NCBI RefSeq assembly: GCF_018127925.1
Contig: NZ_CP072347.1
Coordinates: 994,501-1,058,500 of the forward strand
DNA: 64,000 nt
Direction: 5' to 3'
DNA from: Prevotella melaninogenica
GTDB taxonomy: Bacteria; Bacteroidota; Bacteroidia; Bacteroidales; Bacteroidaceae
Shown in pieces: positions 36,777 through 47,004 of this stretch. The position numbers and the translations under genes are program-made. Under the pieces are notes generated by a model. It was not told the origin of the DNA. It searched no databases and saw only the letters and a program-made list of their open reading frames with translations. The stretch's first letter is position 1; each line of letters starts with the position of its first letter.

Positions 36777-38870
36777 TTAGGGAATGTTAATGATAATCAT
36801 TCCATCATCATCAAGACTTTCTTTTTTCTTTGTTTTTGGCTGTTGCTTAAGGTTTCCCTTCTCATCAAACATACCATATGTGGTTCGAAGCACTGTAAAC
36901 TCAGTACGGCGGTTCAATTGATTGGCTATTTCTTGCTTCTCCTTATCGAGTTTCTTGATGAAATCTTCAGTGAGAACATCGTTTTCCTTTAGCCAAGGGT
37001 ACTTCTCGGTAACCTTCTTACGAATCTTTTTTGGACGTTCTTTACCATATCCAACTGGTGTAAGGCGGTCACGAACGATACCATGTGCAGTGAGATAAGC
37101 CACTACGGCATCTGCACGTCGTTGTGAAAGACGTTTATTATAATCAGCAGAACCAAGGTAATCGGTGTGAGCCGAGAGTTCTATTGTTACGTTAGGATTC
37201 TCCTTGAGAAGATTGACAAGAGCGTCCAAAGCCTTCTCTGATTCTGGTCGAAGCGTCGCTTTATCAAAGTCATAGAAGATATTGTCTATCAACACAGGTA
37301 CGTTTATACCTGCTAAAGCAAACTGAAGGGTATATACTTTAGAATCATCTACATTCCCAACCTTAATCTCCTCCTTATGATTTAGGTAGCCGTTGCAGGT
37401 CGCAAGGAAGATATAATTAACGCCAGGCTTTATCTCTTGTTCAAAAGAACCATCACCTTTGACAGCTAACTTCTTGTTAGTTCCATCATCACCAACCATA
37501 AATATCTGTGCAGCTGGCAACTCATAACCATCCATTTCATAGACCCATCCCTTCACTGTCTGAATGACTTCAGGGAGTTCAAAGCTATAGATATGATCCC
37601 AACCTCGACCATCACCACGGTTTGAAGAAAAGAAACCGCGATTATGAATGCCCTCGAAAGTCATACCAAAGTCATCACCTTGTGAGTTTAGAGGATATCC
37701 TGGATGTTCCAAGTGGTAGCGACGATCGTTGCCAACCTTAGCTATAAAGATATCAAGACCACCCAAACCACCATGTCCATTACTTGAGAAATAAAGGTCA
37801 CCGTTTGGTCGGAAAGTAGGAAATTCTTCATCTCCTGGGGTGTTGATTGGTTCTCCGAGGTTCTCAACACCTCCCGTTGTACCGCCTGTCAGACGTACAC
37901 GCCAGATATCAAGACCACCTTTTCCACCAGGCATATCACTGGTGAAATAAAGCCAATTACCATCTGGTGAGATAGCAGGATGTGCAAAACTCGATAGCGT
38001 ATCACGACTAATTTCCAACTTATTAGCCTTTCCCCAAGCTGCATCAGAGCGATTACTTACTGAAATTTGGGCATAGCGAGGATTGCTTGGTTCAGTTAAA
38101 CACTGTGTAATATACATTTCCCTCCCATCGACAGAGAAAGCAGGCGTACCCTCATCAGCCTCTGTATTCAATGCAGACTCTATAGCCTTCGGTGTACTCC
38201 ATTTGCCTTTATCATCCTTTTCACTAAGAAAGATGTCACCAGCCTTTGCACCAGTAATACCGCTCAATTCGTCACCTTTGGCTTCATTTCGTGTAGAAGT
38301 AAAGTAAAGCTGTTCGTATTTATCGCCGAAAAGCATTGGCGAATAATCCTGTCGACGTGAGTTAAACACGTCCATACGCTTCACAATATACTTTGAACCA
38401 CGCTCTTTTACGCTTGCAGCTATTGATGCAGCCTGAAGTTCTTGAGCTATCAATTGATTGTTAGGCATTGAATCAAGCGCAATGCGATACTCCTTAACAG
38501 CCTCCGAATAACTACCTTCCTTCATTAGATTATCAGCCAAACGCTTATGCGTCTCACCATTATCCAGTTTATAGCGGATAACATTTCTATAAGCTGATAT
38601 TGCTCGTTGAGAGGACGAAATACGCTCATAACACTCAGCTATCTTCAAAGAAAGTTCTCCACGTTGGCGTCTATCCTTAGGCGAAGTACGTTGATAAGCT
38701 GTTTTAAATTGGTTCGCAGCGTCATAATACTCGCCCAAGGAAAGGTGTTTCTCGCCTTTCTTTATATTTCTATCTATTCCGCATGACATTAGTATCAAGG
38801 TGATACCAACAGCTAACAGAAGATTCTGTCGATGTTTGCGAAGTATATGTAAAAGCCTTAGGTTGTTCAT
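36777..38870 (-). CDS. porE: PorE-like lipoprotein: TPR, beta-propeller, regulatory-like and OmpA domains
   Basis: The 697-residue protein has a lipoprotein signal (ILMSCGIDRN, Cys near 30), TPR helices (about 35-165) and a PD40/WD40-like propeller (about 185-430; repeats such as HPAISPDGNWLYFTSDMPGGKGGLDIW). A carboxypeptidase-regulatory-like domain (about 440-530) and an OmpA peptidoglycan-binding domain (about 550-660; FDKATLRPESEKALDALV, LSAHTDYLGSADYNKRLSQRRA) complete it. This order matches PorE of the type IX secretion system of Porphyromonas, where it links the OM complex to peptidoglycan. Other Bacteroidota proteins share the architecture, so the assignment is probable. Its stop is 4 bp before the methyltransferase start. 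Confidence 0.75.
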   Translation of the reverse strand: MNNLRLLHILRKHRQNLLLAVGITLILMSCGIDRNIKKGEKHLSLGEYYDAANQFKTAYQRTSPKDRRQRGELSLKIAECYERISSSQRAISAYRNVIRYKLDNGETHKRLADNLMKEGSYSEAVKEYRIALDSMPNNQLIAQELQAASIAASVKERGSKYIVKRMDVFNSRRQDYSPMLFGDKYEQLYFTSTRNEAKGDELSGITGAKAGDIFLSEKDDKGKWSTPKAIESALNTEADEGTPAFSVDGREMYITQCLTEPSNPRYAQISVSNRSDAAWGKANKLEISRDTLSSFAHPAISPDGNWLYFTSDMPGGKGGLDIWRVRLTGGTTGGVENLGEPINTPGDEEFPTFRPNGDLYFSSNGHGGLGGLDIFIAKVGNDRRYHLEHPGYPLNSQGDDFGMTFEGIHNRGFFSSNRGDGRGWDHIYSFELPEVIQTVKGWVYEMDGYELPAAQIFMVGDDGTNKKLAVKGDGSFEQEIKPGVNYIFLATCNGYLNHKEEIKVGNVDDSKVYTLQFALAGINVPVLIDNIFYDFDKATLRPESEKALDALVNLLKENPNVTIELSAHTDYLGSADYNKRLSQRRADAVVAYLTAHGIVRDRLTPVGYGKERPKKIRKKVTEKYPWLKENDVLTEDFIKKLDKEKQEIANQLNRRTEFTVLRTTYGMFDEKGNLKQQPKTKKKESLDDDGMIIINIP

Positions 38871-38940
38871 ATTAATATTCTAACGCTTGCTTTTTCAATT
38901 TATTGCCTATATTCTTTATCTGTCTTCTAATAACAGAAAT

Positions 38941-38976
38941 AACTCGTAAACTCCTCAACTTGTTTACCTGTCAACC
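38941..38976. repeat. Degenerate octamer repeat, family D second copy
   Basis: AACTCGTA, AACTCCTC, AACTTGTT, TACCTGTC and AACC follow in 8-bp register just behind the mutS2 stop (minus strand). It is the reverse complement of the array after gyrA, with more substitutions. Confidence 0.6.
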
Positions 38977-38979
38977 ACC

Positions 38980-41688
38980 TCACAGTTCTACAACCGTGAT
39001 ACCTGCACCGCCAAACTGTACATGTTCATCGCGATAGTTTGTAACATTAGGAACACTGCCAAGATACTGTCGGATTAGCTGACGAAGTATACCATTGCCT
39101 TTACCATGAAGAATACGCACCTGACTTGCCCCAACAAGGATAGCATCATCTATAAAGTATTGCACCTGATTTAAGGCTTCATCAGCCCTCATACCACGTA
39201 CATCCAACTCTTGTCGGAACTGGTTACGATGCTTATCAATGGTTTCACGAGTCTCACGACTATAGTTATAAGCTTGAAATTGCTTCTGTTCTGACTGAAT
39301 AGTTGCCGCATCAACATGCTCCAAACGACTAATAGCCATCTTTGTTCTCATACCACCAAAGATAACAGTTGCCTGCTTTCCTTCAATTGATTCCACCTTA
39401 CCAACAGACGTTAGACCCTTTATACGTACAGAATCACCAGCCATAACGAGTCCACCTCCTTGCTGTTTACGTACGGCATTCTTCAATGCTTCAGCAGCTG
39501 CTTGCTGCTTACTTGCCTTTTCTTTCAGATGCTGTTCGTGGCGTTCCTTACGACTCTTAATCTTGTCAACCTTCTTTTGGAAATCGTCATCAGAGAGTAA
39601 TCCGCTACTTTTTAGTTTCTTCTTATTCGAGGTTTCAGGCTTATCATTCTTACTTCCATCCAATAATCCTACCTCATAAGCAGCCAATTCCTGACGAATA
39701 CGCTTGGTTTCTTCCTTCTCAGCCTGCTTCTCTCTGATTTCACGGATAGCATTTTCTATACGTCGATTACTCTCCTTGATAATCTCTTCTGCTTGTGCCT
39801 TGGCACGGTTGAGAATCTCCTTACGACTTTGTTCTAACGCTGCAATATCCTTTTCATATTGACTAATACGTTTCTCCAATTCCTTCTCATGGCTGTGAAT
39901 GGTTTGACGCTTATTCTCCCAATAACGTTTATCTCGAACAATATCCTGTAAGTACTTATCACTCTGAATATAATCAGAACCAACAATCTCTGATGCATCA
40001 CGGATTACTTCTTCTGGTATTCCCGTCTTTCGAGCAATCTCAATAGCAAACGAACTACCGGGTCTACCAATTGCCAACTGAAAGAGTGGGCGCATTTCAT
40101 GGCGGTCATAGAGCATCGCACCATTGACTGTACCAGGATGTTCTTCCGCAAAATGCTTAAGGTTTTGATAGTGGGTTGTTATCACAGCCCAAGCATGCTT
40201 CTTCCAGAACTGACGTAAAACAGACTCGGCAATTGCTCCACCAATCTGTGGTTCCGTACCAGTTCCAAACTCATCAATGAGGATAAGCGTAGACTCTGAA
40301 GCACGACGCATCATCACCTTCATATTCATCAAGTGAGAAGAATAGGTACTGAGGTCGTTCTCTATACTCTGCTCATCACCGATATCTATCATAATATCTG
40401 TAAAAATGCCAGTGGTTGAGCGGTCACCAACAGGGATTGAAAGACCGCACTGAAGCATATACTGAAGTAAACCCACAGTCTTCAAACAAACCGATTTACC
40501 ACCAGCATTCGGACCAGAAATAATCAGAAGATGCTTATCTTTTGTGAGTTGAATATCGAGAGGAACAACACTTGAAGGAACATTACGCGTATCGTTCTCT
40601 TCTTCTAATACCGTGTCGTAATCTTGTGTATTATCAACTTCATTAGAAACTTTATCTATTTCGTTATTATCATCAGATAATGAGGTGTTTAACTTATTAT
40701 TATTTTTTCTTTCTAATGAAAGTTGAAGTAGGGGATGAATAGCTCTTATCCAATCAATGTGAGGTTCCTCTGCCACCTGTGGTTCAAAACTCTTAAAGAG
40801 TCGAGCCAGCTCAGCCTTTGCACGAATAAAGTCTACTGCTGCCATAAGATTGTATGAATCGAGAATCTCACGCACATTCGGTCGTACCTTCTTAGCAAAG
40901 TCCGTGAGAATTCGAATCATCTCTCTACGCTCCTCATTCTCAAGTTCGCGAACCTTATTATTAGCCTCTACAACCTCAGTAGGCTCAATATATACCGTCT
41001 TACCCGTAGCACTTTCATCGTGTACAATACCCGAAATCTTACGTTTCAAGCCTGGTGCAACAGGGATAACCAGTCGACCATCACGCAAGGTAGGTGTGAC
41101 ATCCTTCTCAACAAGTCCTTCTCCCTGCGCAGCACGCAAGATACCATATAAAGTACGTGAGATACTTCCCTCGATGCGCGCCAACTCACGGCGTATCTGA
41201 AGTAGTTCTGGAGAAGCATTGTCACGCATTTTACCGAATTTATCGATAATCTGTGAGATGCGCTGAACAAGTAATGGGAATGTTGCAACACCATCAGCAA
41301 GATTATAGAGAGCAGGGTAGTAATGGCGTATTTCTCCCTGTTCTGTCTCTTCTCCACGACTTAAAAAGTTTACAATAGCAATAATTGTCTCTAATGAACG
41401 CTTCAAATCAAAGAGTTCCTCAACCTCCATGTGGGTTCCTTCCAAGCGGATTCGTGCCACACTTTCGCGTACATCAAAGAAATTATCTAAAGGAAAGTCG
41501 TCTTGTCCCTCTTGTATTCTACGAAACTCTCTAATCTCTTCCATCCAGGTATTCACCTGTACGGCATCGGTTGAGAAACTCATTGCATCAACTCGTTCCT
41601 TACCTAAAGGCGACAAACAGCGTGCACGCAGAAGTGAGCGCACCTCTGTGAAACCAATCTTTTGCTCAAAGTTCTTGGGATATATCAT
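38980..41688 (-). CDS. mutS2: Endonuclease MutS2
   Basis: The 902-residue protein has the MutS core and clamp helices, the Walker A motif SGPNAGGKSV (about 390), LIDEFGTGTEP (Walker B) and the HYQNLKHFA switch. A long coiled coil (about 510-690), a small KOW-like beta domain (MAGDSVRIKGLTSVG) and a C-terminal Smr nuclease domain (LDVRGMRADEAL, ILHGKGNGILRQLI) follow. MutS2 lacks the mismatch-binding domain and acts on recombination intermediates or stalled ribosomes in other bacteria. Between about residues 325 and 368 there is an Asn/Asp/Glu-rich insert (DDNNEIDKVSNEVDNTQDYD) just before the ATPase core. It is followed by the PorE-like gene. Confidence 0.95.
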   Translation of the reverse strand: MIYPKNFEQKIGFTEVRSLLRARCLSPLGKERVDAMSFSTDAVQVNTWMEEIREFRRIQEGQDDFPLDNFFDVRESVARIRLEGTHMEVEELFDLKRSLETIIAIVNFLSRGEETEQGEIRHYYPALYNLADGVATFPLLVQRISQIIDKFGKMRDNASPELLQIRRELARIEGSISRTLYGILRAAQGEGLVEKDVTPTLRDGRLVIPVAPGLKRKISGIVHDESATGKTVYIEPTEVVEANNKVRELENEERREMIRILTDFAKKVRPNVREILDSYNLMAAVDFIRAKAELARLFKSFEPQVAEEPHIDWIRAIHPLLQLSLERKNNNKLNTSLSDDNNEIDKVSNEVDNTQDYDTVLEEENDTRNVPSSVVPLDIQLTKDKHLLIISGPNAGGKSVCLKTVGLLQYMLQCGLSIPVGDRSTTGIFTDIMIDIGDEQSIENDLSTYSSHLMNMKVMMRRASESTLILIDEFGTGTEPQIGGAIAESVLRQFWKKHAWAVITTHYQNLKHFAEEHPGTVNGAMLYDRHEMRPLFQLAIGRPGSSFAIEIARKTGIPEEVIRDASEIVGSDYIQSDKYLQDIVRDKRYWENKRQTIHSHEKELEKRISQYEKDIAALEQSRKEILNRAKAQAEEIIKESNRRIENAIREIREKQAEKEETKRIRQELAAYEVGLLDGSKNDKPETSNKKKLKSSGLLSDDDFQKKVDKIKSRKERHEQHLKEKASKQQAAAEALKNAVRKQQGGGLVMAGDSVRIKGLTSVGKVESIEGKQATVIFGGMRTKMAISRLEHVDAATIQSEQKQFQAYNYSRETRETIDKHRNQFRQELDVRGMRADEALNQVQYFIDDAILVGASQVRILHGKGNGILRQLIRQYLGSVPNVTNYRDEHVQFGGAGITVVEL

Positions 41689-42358
41689 TACTTTTATCTT
41701 CTCAATGTGTTATTTGTAGGCTTTAATATCAGTATCGATTCCACTGATAAATTACTAAATCAACAATCCTTTTTTGCTAATATATGAAACAGCCTATCGA
41801 ACTGCAAATTTACAAAATGTTTCTGTAATATGGATAGTATAAGTGCAGAACCTTTGACGCTAAGTTGATTATTAATCCACATCTGACTGTTATTTCAATT
41901 CATACTATTGTCTTTTGAATCAATGTTTTTATTGTTTCCCAACAATACATTGCTCAAGCAGATGAGTTGTTTGTAGCTTATTCACCTTATAACAACTTCT
42001 ATAAGAGTTCTAACTTCCCATTTCCTACTAACAGATTACAGCTTATCACATAGAGTATGAATGCTCCGCACATGTGGTGTTGATACTCCGCACCAATAGT
42101 GCTGATGCTCCGCACCATTGGTGCTAATGGTTAACACCACTACACTTTACGTTTAAAACATAAGTAATTTGTAGTTTGAAAAACATTATAACACCCTAAA
42201 CAGACAAAGAATACAAGTTTTTCAATGTTAATGTATGGTTTTTCTATTTTTGAACCTATTATTTAATATTTTTGTGTAAGTTTGCATATGATTCTACGGA
42301 AGATTATCTTTATTGCTGAAAGTCTATTACATAAACTCATTCACTGAGGTCTATCTAT
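41689..42358. other. Divergent gene-free region between mutS2 and the MG2/plug gene
   Basis: About 670 bp. It contains a family B repeat (42043-42145). A minus-strand -7 box for mutS2 (TAAATTTG, as CAAATTTA at 41805-41812) and a plus-strand box TAAGTTTG near 42277 precede the two genes. No coding frame was credible. Confidence 0.6.
42043..42145 (+). repeat. Dispersed 22-bp-period repeat, family B copy 2
   Basis: Units start at 42043 (degenerate), 42065, 42087, 42109 and 42131 (partial). The typical unit reads TCCGCACCATTGGTGCTAAT and its core CACCATTGGTG is palindromic apart from the centre. This is the clearest copy. Confidence 0.88.
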
Positions 42359-44377
42359 ATGAGAAAACTACTATTCATAATATTTCTAACATGTTTTCAA
42401 ACATCATTGTATGCTCAGACTAACAATGTGTTACTGAGTCGTATCCTACGGCAGGTACAGCTATTCCCGCAAGAGAAGACCTACGTATTTACCGATGCAG
42501 ATAGTTATCAAGCAGGACAGCGTATTAACTTGCGTGTCTTCTTAGTGAATGCAGTAGTTCATCAGGCGGATAGTGTGAGCCGTTATGTATACGTAGAACT
42601 TCTTAATCCAGAACGTCTCGTTGTGAAACGAGTACGTCTAATACGAAGCGATCAAGGTTTTGTTGGACATATTGATATTCCAGAGGGAGTTGCAAAAGGA
42701 CGTTATTTGTTACGTAGTTATACGAAGAATATGTTGAACCTCAGTCGCTATGAGAGTCTTAAAAGTATCTTTATTGGTGGTCATGGAAAGCTATTACATT
42801 TTAAGTATAGGGACACTACTGATATTATCAATAGAAATTCGAAAATAAAACTATCTATCAATAAATTAAACAAGAATATTAAAGTAAGAATTAATAATCC
42901 GTCAGATAGCTTAAATAGTAGCTATAGACTATTTGTTCACTGTCGTTCAATCCCTCTTTACTTTGGGAAAATAAGCCAAGGAAAAGATATTATTCTGAGT
43001 TATGATAGTCTTTCTCAAGGTGGTATTTATTCTTTCCAGCTCTTGGATTCCAACTTAAAAACAGTTGTAGAAAAACTGAAATTCTTATATCCAGAGAAAG
43101 AACAGTGTCCGATTTCTGTAAGATGGATGGCGACAGAGAAATCAAATGATGAGCAAATACCTTTTATTATTAAGGCTGATAGCTTACGAGAGGGAGAGAC
43201 AATGGACGTTTCTCTACGTGTAGAATATGCCAGAACTGACGATTTAACAGGACAATCAAACATTCTTTCTCATTTATTATACGATATGGATGTAGCAGCT
43301 TGTCCAGAAGAACCAACATCTGTTCTTTCTGATAATCAATCAGAACGATTGCTTGACAGCTGTAGTTGGAATCGGTATCGAATGGTAGATGTAATCAGAG
43401 GGGAATGTAAGAAGGGTAAGATTGGTATCGAAAAGTCTGCTGTAATACGTGGACGAGTTGAGATATTGGTAGGGCATAAAGCTATAAAAGAAGGAATTGT
43501 AAATCTTATTTCACCCGATAAAGGTTTTTATGCTGTTACTAAAACCGATGCACAAGGTCGTTTTTCATTTGAAGGAATAGATTTTCCTGAAGGTACACAG
43601 TATGTTCTTAATGCCTTTACAAAAGCTGGAAAATCGTGGGTAAAACTGCTATTAGATGAAGAGGAGTTCCCTGCTTATAAAGGTCAACTTCCGCCGTTTG
43701 AATGGACGAGTAATGATACTACACGCGTAGATGCAACATTGGCACTTCCTAAAGGTGGCATACAAATGGAAGAAGTGAATGTTTTTAGCCATCAACCTAC
43801 CTATTCTTCTCGTTCTGACGCTTATGCACGCACTGCTGACTTTTCCTTTGGTCTACGTGATATAGAGAGTATTGGTGCAACTTGTTTGCATGAATTGTTG
43901 CGTAGAGTACCGAGTGTTACTGTCGAATTGGGGAAATGCTATGTACGTGGAGGTACGGCTGTGGATGGAAAAAGACCTGCCGCTATTGCCATAGATGGGA
44001 TATTTGTCAATGATGATTACGACTTAGACAATATCCAGATGTCTGATGTTGAGAGAGTAGATGTCTTTAAGGGCGGCTCAACAGTTATCTGGGGAGCGAT
44101 TGGTGGTATGGGTGTTATCTCTATAACAACGAAGAAAGGGGATTTCAAAGCGGCTTCTGTACCACTGACAAATACGAAGACTTTTACTACATTAGGCTAT
44201 CAAATTCCACAAAGTTACACTCCTAACGCACATACTCCTGTGTGGTTACCTTCATTACGTGGTAGCTCTTTCCGTCTACTTTTACCTACAGAATATCGTT
44301 CAAACTATCGTATTATAATTGAAGGTGTGACAAGTGAAGGGAGAATTATCCACTATGTGGGAGAGTTAGGGAAGTAG
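42359..44377 (+). CDS. Secreted MG2-like protein with a barrel-less TonB plug domain
   Basis: The 672-residue protein has a signal peptide (to about LYAQ, residue 20). An MG2-type macroglobulin beta domain follows (KTYVFTDADSYQAGQRINLR, about 39-58 onward). A regulatory-like beta-sandwich lies near 365-440 (KTDAQGRFSFEGIDFPEG). A TonB plug domain spans about 495-600: LHELLRRVPSVTVELG, AIAIDGIFVNDDYDL, VERVDVFKGG, MGVISITTKKG. After the plug only ~70 residues remain, so there is no barrel. Family relatives in Bacteroidota are known as plug-domain proteins, but their job is unknown. It is monocistronic, ending in a long hairpin region. Confidence 0.8.
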   Translation: MRKLLFIIFLTCFQTSLYAQTNNVLLSRILRQVQLFPQEKTYVFTDADSYQAGQRINLRVFLVNAVVHQADSVSRYVYVELLNPERLVVKRVRLIRSDQGFVGHIDIPEGVAKGRYLLRSYTKNMLNLSRYESLKSIFIGGHGKLLHFKYRDTTDIINRNSKIKLSINKLNKNIKVRINNPSDSLNSSYRLFVHCRSIPLYFGKISQGKDIILSYDSLSQGGIYSFQLLDSNLKTVVEKLKFLYPEKEQCPISVRWMATEKSNDEQIPFIIKADSLREGETMDVSLRVEYARTDDLTGQSNILSHLLYDMDVAACPEEPTSVLSDNQSERLLDSCSWNRYRMVDVIRGECKKGKIGIEKSAVIRGRVEILVGHKAIKEGIVNLISPDKGFYAVTKTDAQGRFSFEGIDFPEGTQYVLNAFTKAGKSWVKLLLDEEEFPAYKGQLPPFEWTSNDTTRVDATLALPKGGIQMEEVNVFSHQPTYSSRSDAYARTADFSFGLRDIESIGATCLHELLRRVPSVTVELGKCYVRGGTAVDGKRPAAIAIDGIFVNDDYDLDNIQMSDVERVDVFKGGSTVIWGAIGGMGVISITTKKGDFKAASVPLTNTKTFTTLGYQIPQSYTPNAHTPVWLPSLRGSSFRLLLPTEYRSNYRIIIEGVTSEGRIIHYVGELGK

Positions 44378-44456
44378 GATAGGGTGGTTACATCATTGAT
44401 TTGGAGTTCCCATTAATGTATTCCACATTATATTAAGAGCCACTCAAGGAAAATAA

Positions 44457-44537
44457 TTAGAGGAGTTAAATAATTACCTTTTACTTTTATCATTCGTTTT
44501 TCAATACGAATAATAGGTAATTATTTAACTCCTCTAA
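44457..44537. terminator. Long hairpin between convergent genes
   Basis: Perfect 23-bp arms 44457-44479 (begins TTAGAGGAGTTAAATAATTA) and 44515-44537 enclose 35 bases with a smaller nested pair (ATTCG and CGAAT). It lies between two convergent genes and could end transcription from both sides; the AT-rich stem is longer than in normal terminators. Confidence 0.65.
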
Positions 44538-44570
44538 CTGCTTATAACGCTTGATAAGTATAAAATTGCA

Positions 44571-45170
44571 TTAATCATCAAGCAATGTTGACGAACGAAC
44601 ACGGCTTAATGTTTCTGGTGTCATCTGCAGATAGCTGGCAATATAAACCAGCGGTGCACGCAAAATAACCTGTGGACTTAGCTTACACATTCTCTTATAA
44701 CGAGCCTGTGCAGTCTCAAAACGTACAAGGTCAGCATGTACCTGTGAAGTGATAAGACTCTCTTCTAATATCTTACGATAGAGAATCTGAATATTAACAT
44801 TATGAAGTGCCACCTGCTCCAACTTCTGTTTTGGCAGCGCATAAACCCATGTTGGCTCTAAAGCCTCAACCTGTAGTTTGGTTGGCTCCTCACGGAAAAG
44901 ACTTTCTATACACATAAAGATACTTCTATCCTCTCCTAAGTGTTCAGTAATCTGTTTACCGTTCTTAAAATAGAATTGACGAATTAAACCTCTTTCTATA
45001 TAATAAACGTGCTTGCAGATTTCACCTTCACTGAGAATCATCTGTCCTTTTGCGAATTTCATTGGTACGAGGATACTTTCAAGTACATCCAACTCATCAT
45101 GAGTCATCGTACTATATTTACGTGCCAATTCACGCGCTATATCTCTTGAATCGTTCACCAAATCTTTCAT
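44571..45170 (-). CDS. Crp/Fnr-family transcriptional regulator
   Basis: The 199-residue protein has an N-terminal cyclic-nucleotide-binding-like beta-barrel (ILSEGEICKHVYYIERGLIRQF, about 41-62; ITEHLGEDRSIFMCIESLF) and a C-terminal winged helix (LVYIASYLQMTPETLSRVRS, about 174-193). No cysteines for an Fe-S cluster are placed as in Fnr, and the cAMP-binding Arg-Ser pair is absent, so the signal is unknown. It lies 28 bp behind lepA on the same strand and is probably read through from it. Confidence 0.88.
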   Translation of the reverse strand: MKDLVNDSRDIARELARKYSTMTHDELDVLESILVPMKFAKGQMILSEGEICKHVYYIERGLIRQFYFKNGKQITEHLGEDRSIFMCIESLFREEPTKLQVEALEPTWVYALPKQKLEQVALHNVNIQILYRKILEESLITSQVHADLVRFETAQARYKRMCKLSPQVILRAPLVYIASYLQMTPETLSRVRSSTLLDD

Positions 45171-45198
45171 TTTCCTTTCCTTTCTTAACTCTTTGATA

Positions 45199-46980
45199 TT
45201 AATCTAACTTCAATACTGCAAGGAATGCTTTCTGTGGAACCTGTACGTTTCCAATCTGTTTCATACGCTTCTTACCCTTCTTCTGTTTCTCAAGAAGTTT
45301 ACGCTTACGGCTGATATCACCACCATAACACTTGGCTGTCACGTCCTTACGTACCTGCTTAACGGTCTCTCGTGCAACAATCTTTGCTCCGATAGCAGCC
45401 TGAATAGCGATATCAAACTGCTGACGTGGGATTAAGTCTTTTAGCTTCTCGCATATTCTTCGACCAAAAACAACAGCATTACTCTCATGTGTCAGTGCTG
45501 ATAGGGCATCAACAGGCTCTCCATTCAAAAGAATGTCAAGCTTAGCTAACTTAGAAGGACGGTAAGAATCGATATGATAATCAAATGAAGCGTAACCCTT
45601 TGAAATACTCTTCAGCTTATCATAGAAATCTATCACTATCTCACCCAATGGAATCATAAAGAGGAGTTCCAAACGATTTCCACTCACATAGTTCTGACTG
45701 ATGAGTTCACCACGCTTATCAAGACAAAGCGTCATGATAGGACCAATGTAATCACTGGAGGTGATAATAGAAGCTTTAATATAAGGTTCTTCAATATGAT
45801 CAATCATTGTCTGATCTGGTAGACCAGATGGATTATGAACCTCCTTTTCATTTCCTTGCTTGTCATATACCATGTAACTTACGTTAGGCACAGTGGTAAT
45901 GACATCCATGTTGAACTCACGATCCAAACGTTCCTGTATAATCTCCATGTGAAGCAGACCTAAGAAGCCACAACGGAAACCAAAGCCCAAAGCCTGAGAA
46001 CTCTCTGGCTGGAAGGTTAGTGAGGCATCATTCAACTGCAGTTTCTCCAATGAAGAACGCAATCCTTCGTAATCATTTGGGTCAACAGGATAGACACCAG
46101 CAAAGACCATAGGCTTTACTTCTTGGAATCCTTCAATAGCTTTCTCACAAGGATTGACTATATGGGTAACAGTATCACCCACCTTCACCTCTGTGGCAGT
46201 CTTGATACCAGAGATGATGTATCCCACCTCTCCTGTTGAGAGCTGTTGGGTAGGCATCATATCCATCTTCAATACGCCCACTTCATCAGCAGCGTATTCC
46301 ATTCCTGTCTGTACAAACTTAACTTTATCACCCTTCTTGATGACACCATTCTCAACCTTACACAGTGTGATAATACCACGGAAAGAGTTGAAGATAGAGT
46401 CAAAAATAAGCGCCTGCAACGGAGCTTTGGTATCACCTGTTGGTGAAGGGATACGCTTAATGATTGCTTCAAGTATGTCTGGTACACCCTCACCAGTCTT
46501 TCCACTGGCACGAATGATGTCCTTTGGGTCACAACCAATGAGGTCAACAATCTCGTCTTCAACCTCTTCAGGCATAGCATTTGGCATATCAATCTTGTTG
46601 ATAACAGGGATAATCTCCAAGTTATGATCAATAGCCATATAGAGGTTAGAAATCGTCTGAGCCTGTACTCCCTGTGTAGCATCAACGATAAGCAATGCAC
46701 CTTCACACGCAGCAATGCTTCGTGACACCTCATACGAGAAGTCTACATGGCCCGGAGTATCGATAAGATTAAGAATATATTTCTCCTTATCCAATGTGTA
46801 CTCCATTTGGATAGCATGACTCTTGATAGTAATACCACGTTCACGCTCCAAGTCCATATCGTCAAGCATCTGTCCACCAGTAATCTTTATCGTCTGAGTA
46901 TATTCAAGGAGACGATCCGCCAAGGTTGATTTACCATGGTCAATATGGGCAATAATGCAGAAATTTCTTATATGATTCAT
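45199..46980 (-). CDS. lepA: Elongation factor 4 (LepA)
   Basis: LepA is a ribosome-bound GTPase related to EF-G. The 593-residue product from ATG at 46980 begins [20 protein letters not shown], the usual LepA N-terminus with the P-loop; [15 protein letters not shown] and NKIDMPNA complete the G domain. The C-terminus has [16 protein letters not shown] and [20 protein letters not shown], specific to LepA. An upstream in-frame ATG at 47007 would add nine residues, but the -7 box TATATTTG at 47005-47012 overlaps it, so transcription starts after it; the shorter start is chosen. Confidence 0.97.
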   Translation of the reverse strand: MNHIRNFCIIAHIDHGKSTLADRLLEYTQTIKITGGQMLDDMDLERERGITIKSHAIQMEYTLDKEKYILNLIDTPGHVDFSYEVSRSIAACEGALLIVDATQGVQAQTISNLYMAIDHNLEIIPVINKIDMPNAMPEEVEDEIVDLIGCDPKDIIRASGKTGEGVPDILEAIIKRIPSPTGDTKAPLQALIFDSIFNSFRGIITLCKVENGVIKKGDKVKFVQTGMEYAADEVGVLKMDMMPTQQLSTGEVGYIISGIKTATEVKVGDTVTHIVNPCEKAIEGFQEVKPMVFAGVYPVDPNDYEGLRSSLEKLQLNDASLTFQPESSQALGFGFRCGFLGLLHMEIIQERLDREFNMDVITTVPNVSYMVYDKQGNEKEVHNPSGLPDQTMIDHIEEPYIKASIITSSDYIGPIMTLCLDKRGELISQNYVSGNRLELLFMIPLGEIVIDFYDKLKSISKGYASFDYHIDSYRPSKLAKLDILLNGEPVDALSALTHESNAVVFGRRICEKLKDLIPRQQFDIAIQAAIGAKIVARETVKQVRKDVTAKCYGGDISRKRKLLEKQKKGKKRMKQIGNVQVPQKAFLAVLKLD

Positions 46981-47004
46981 CAGTTTGTCTATATTTTCAA
47001 AGTG

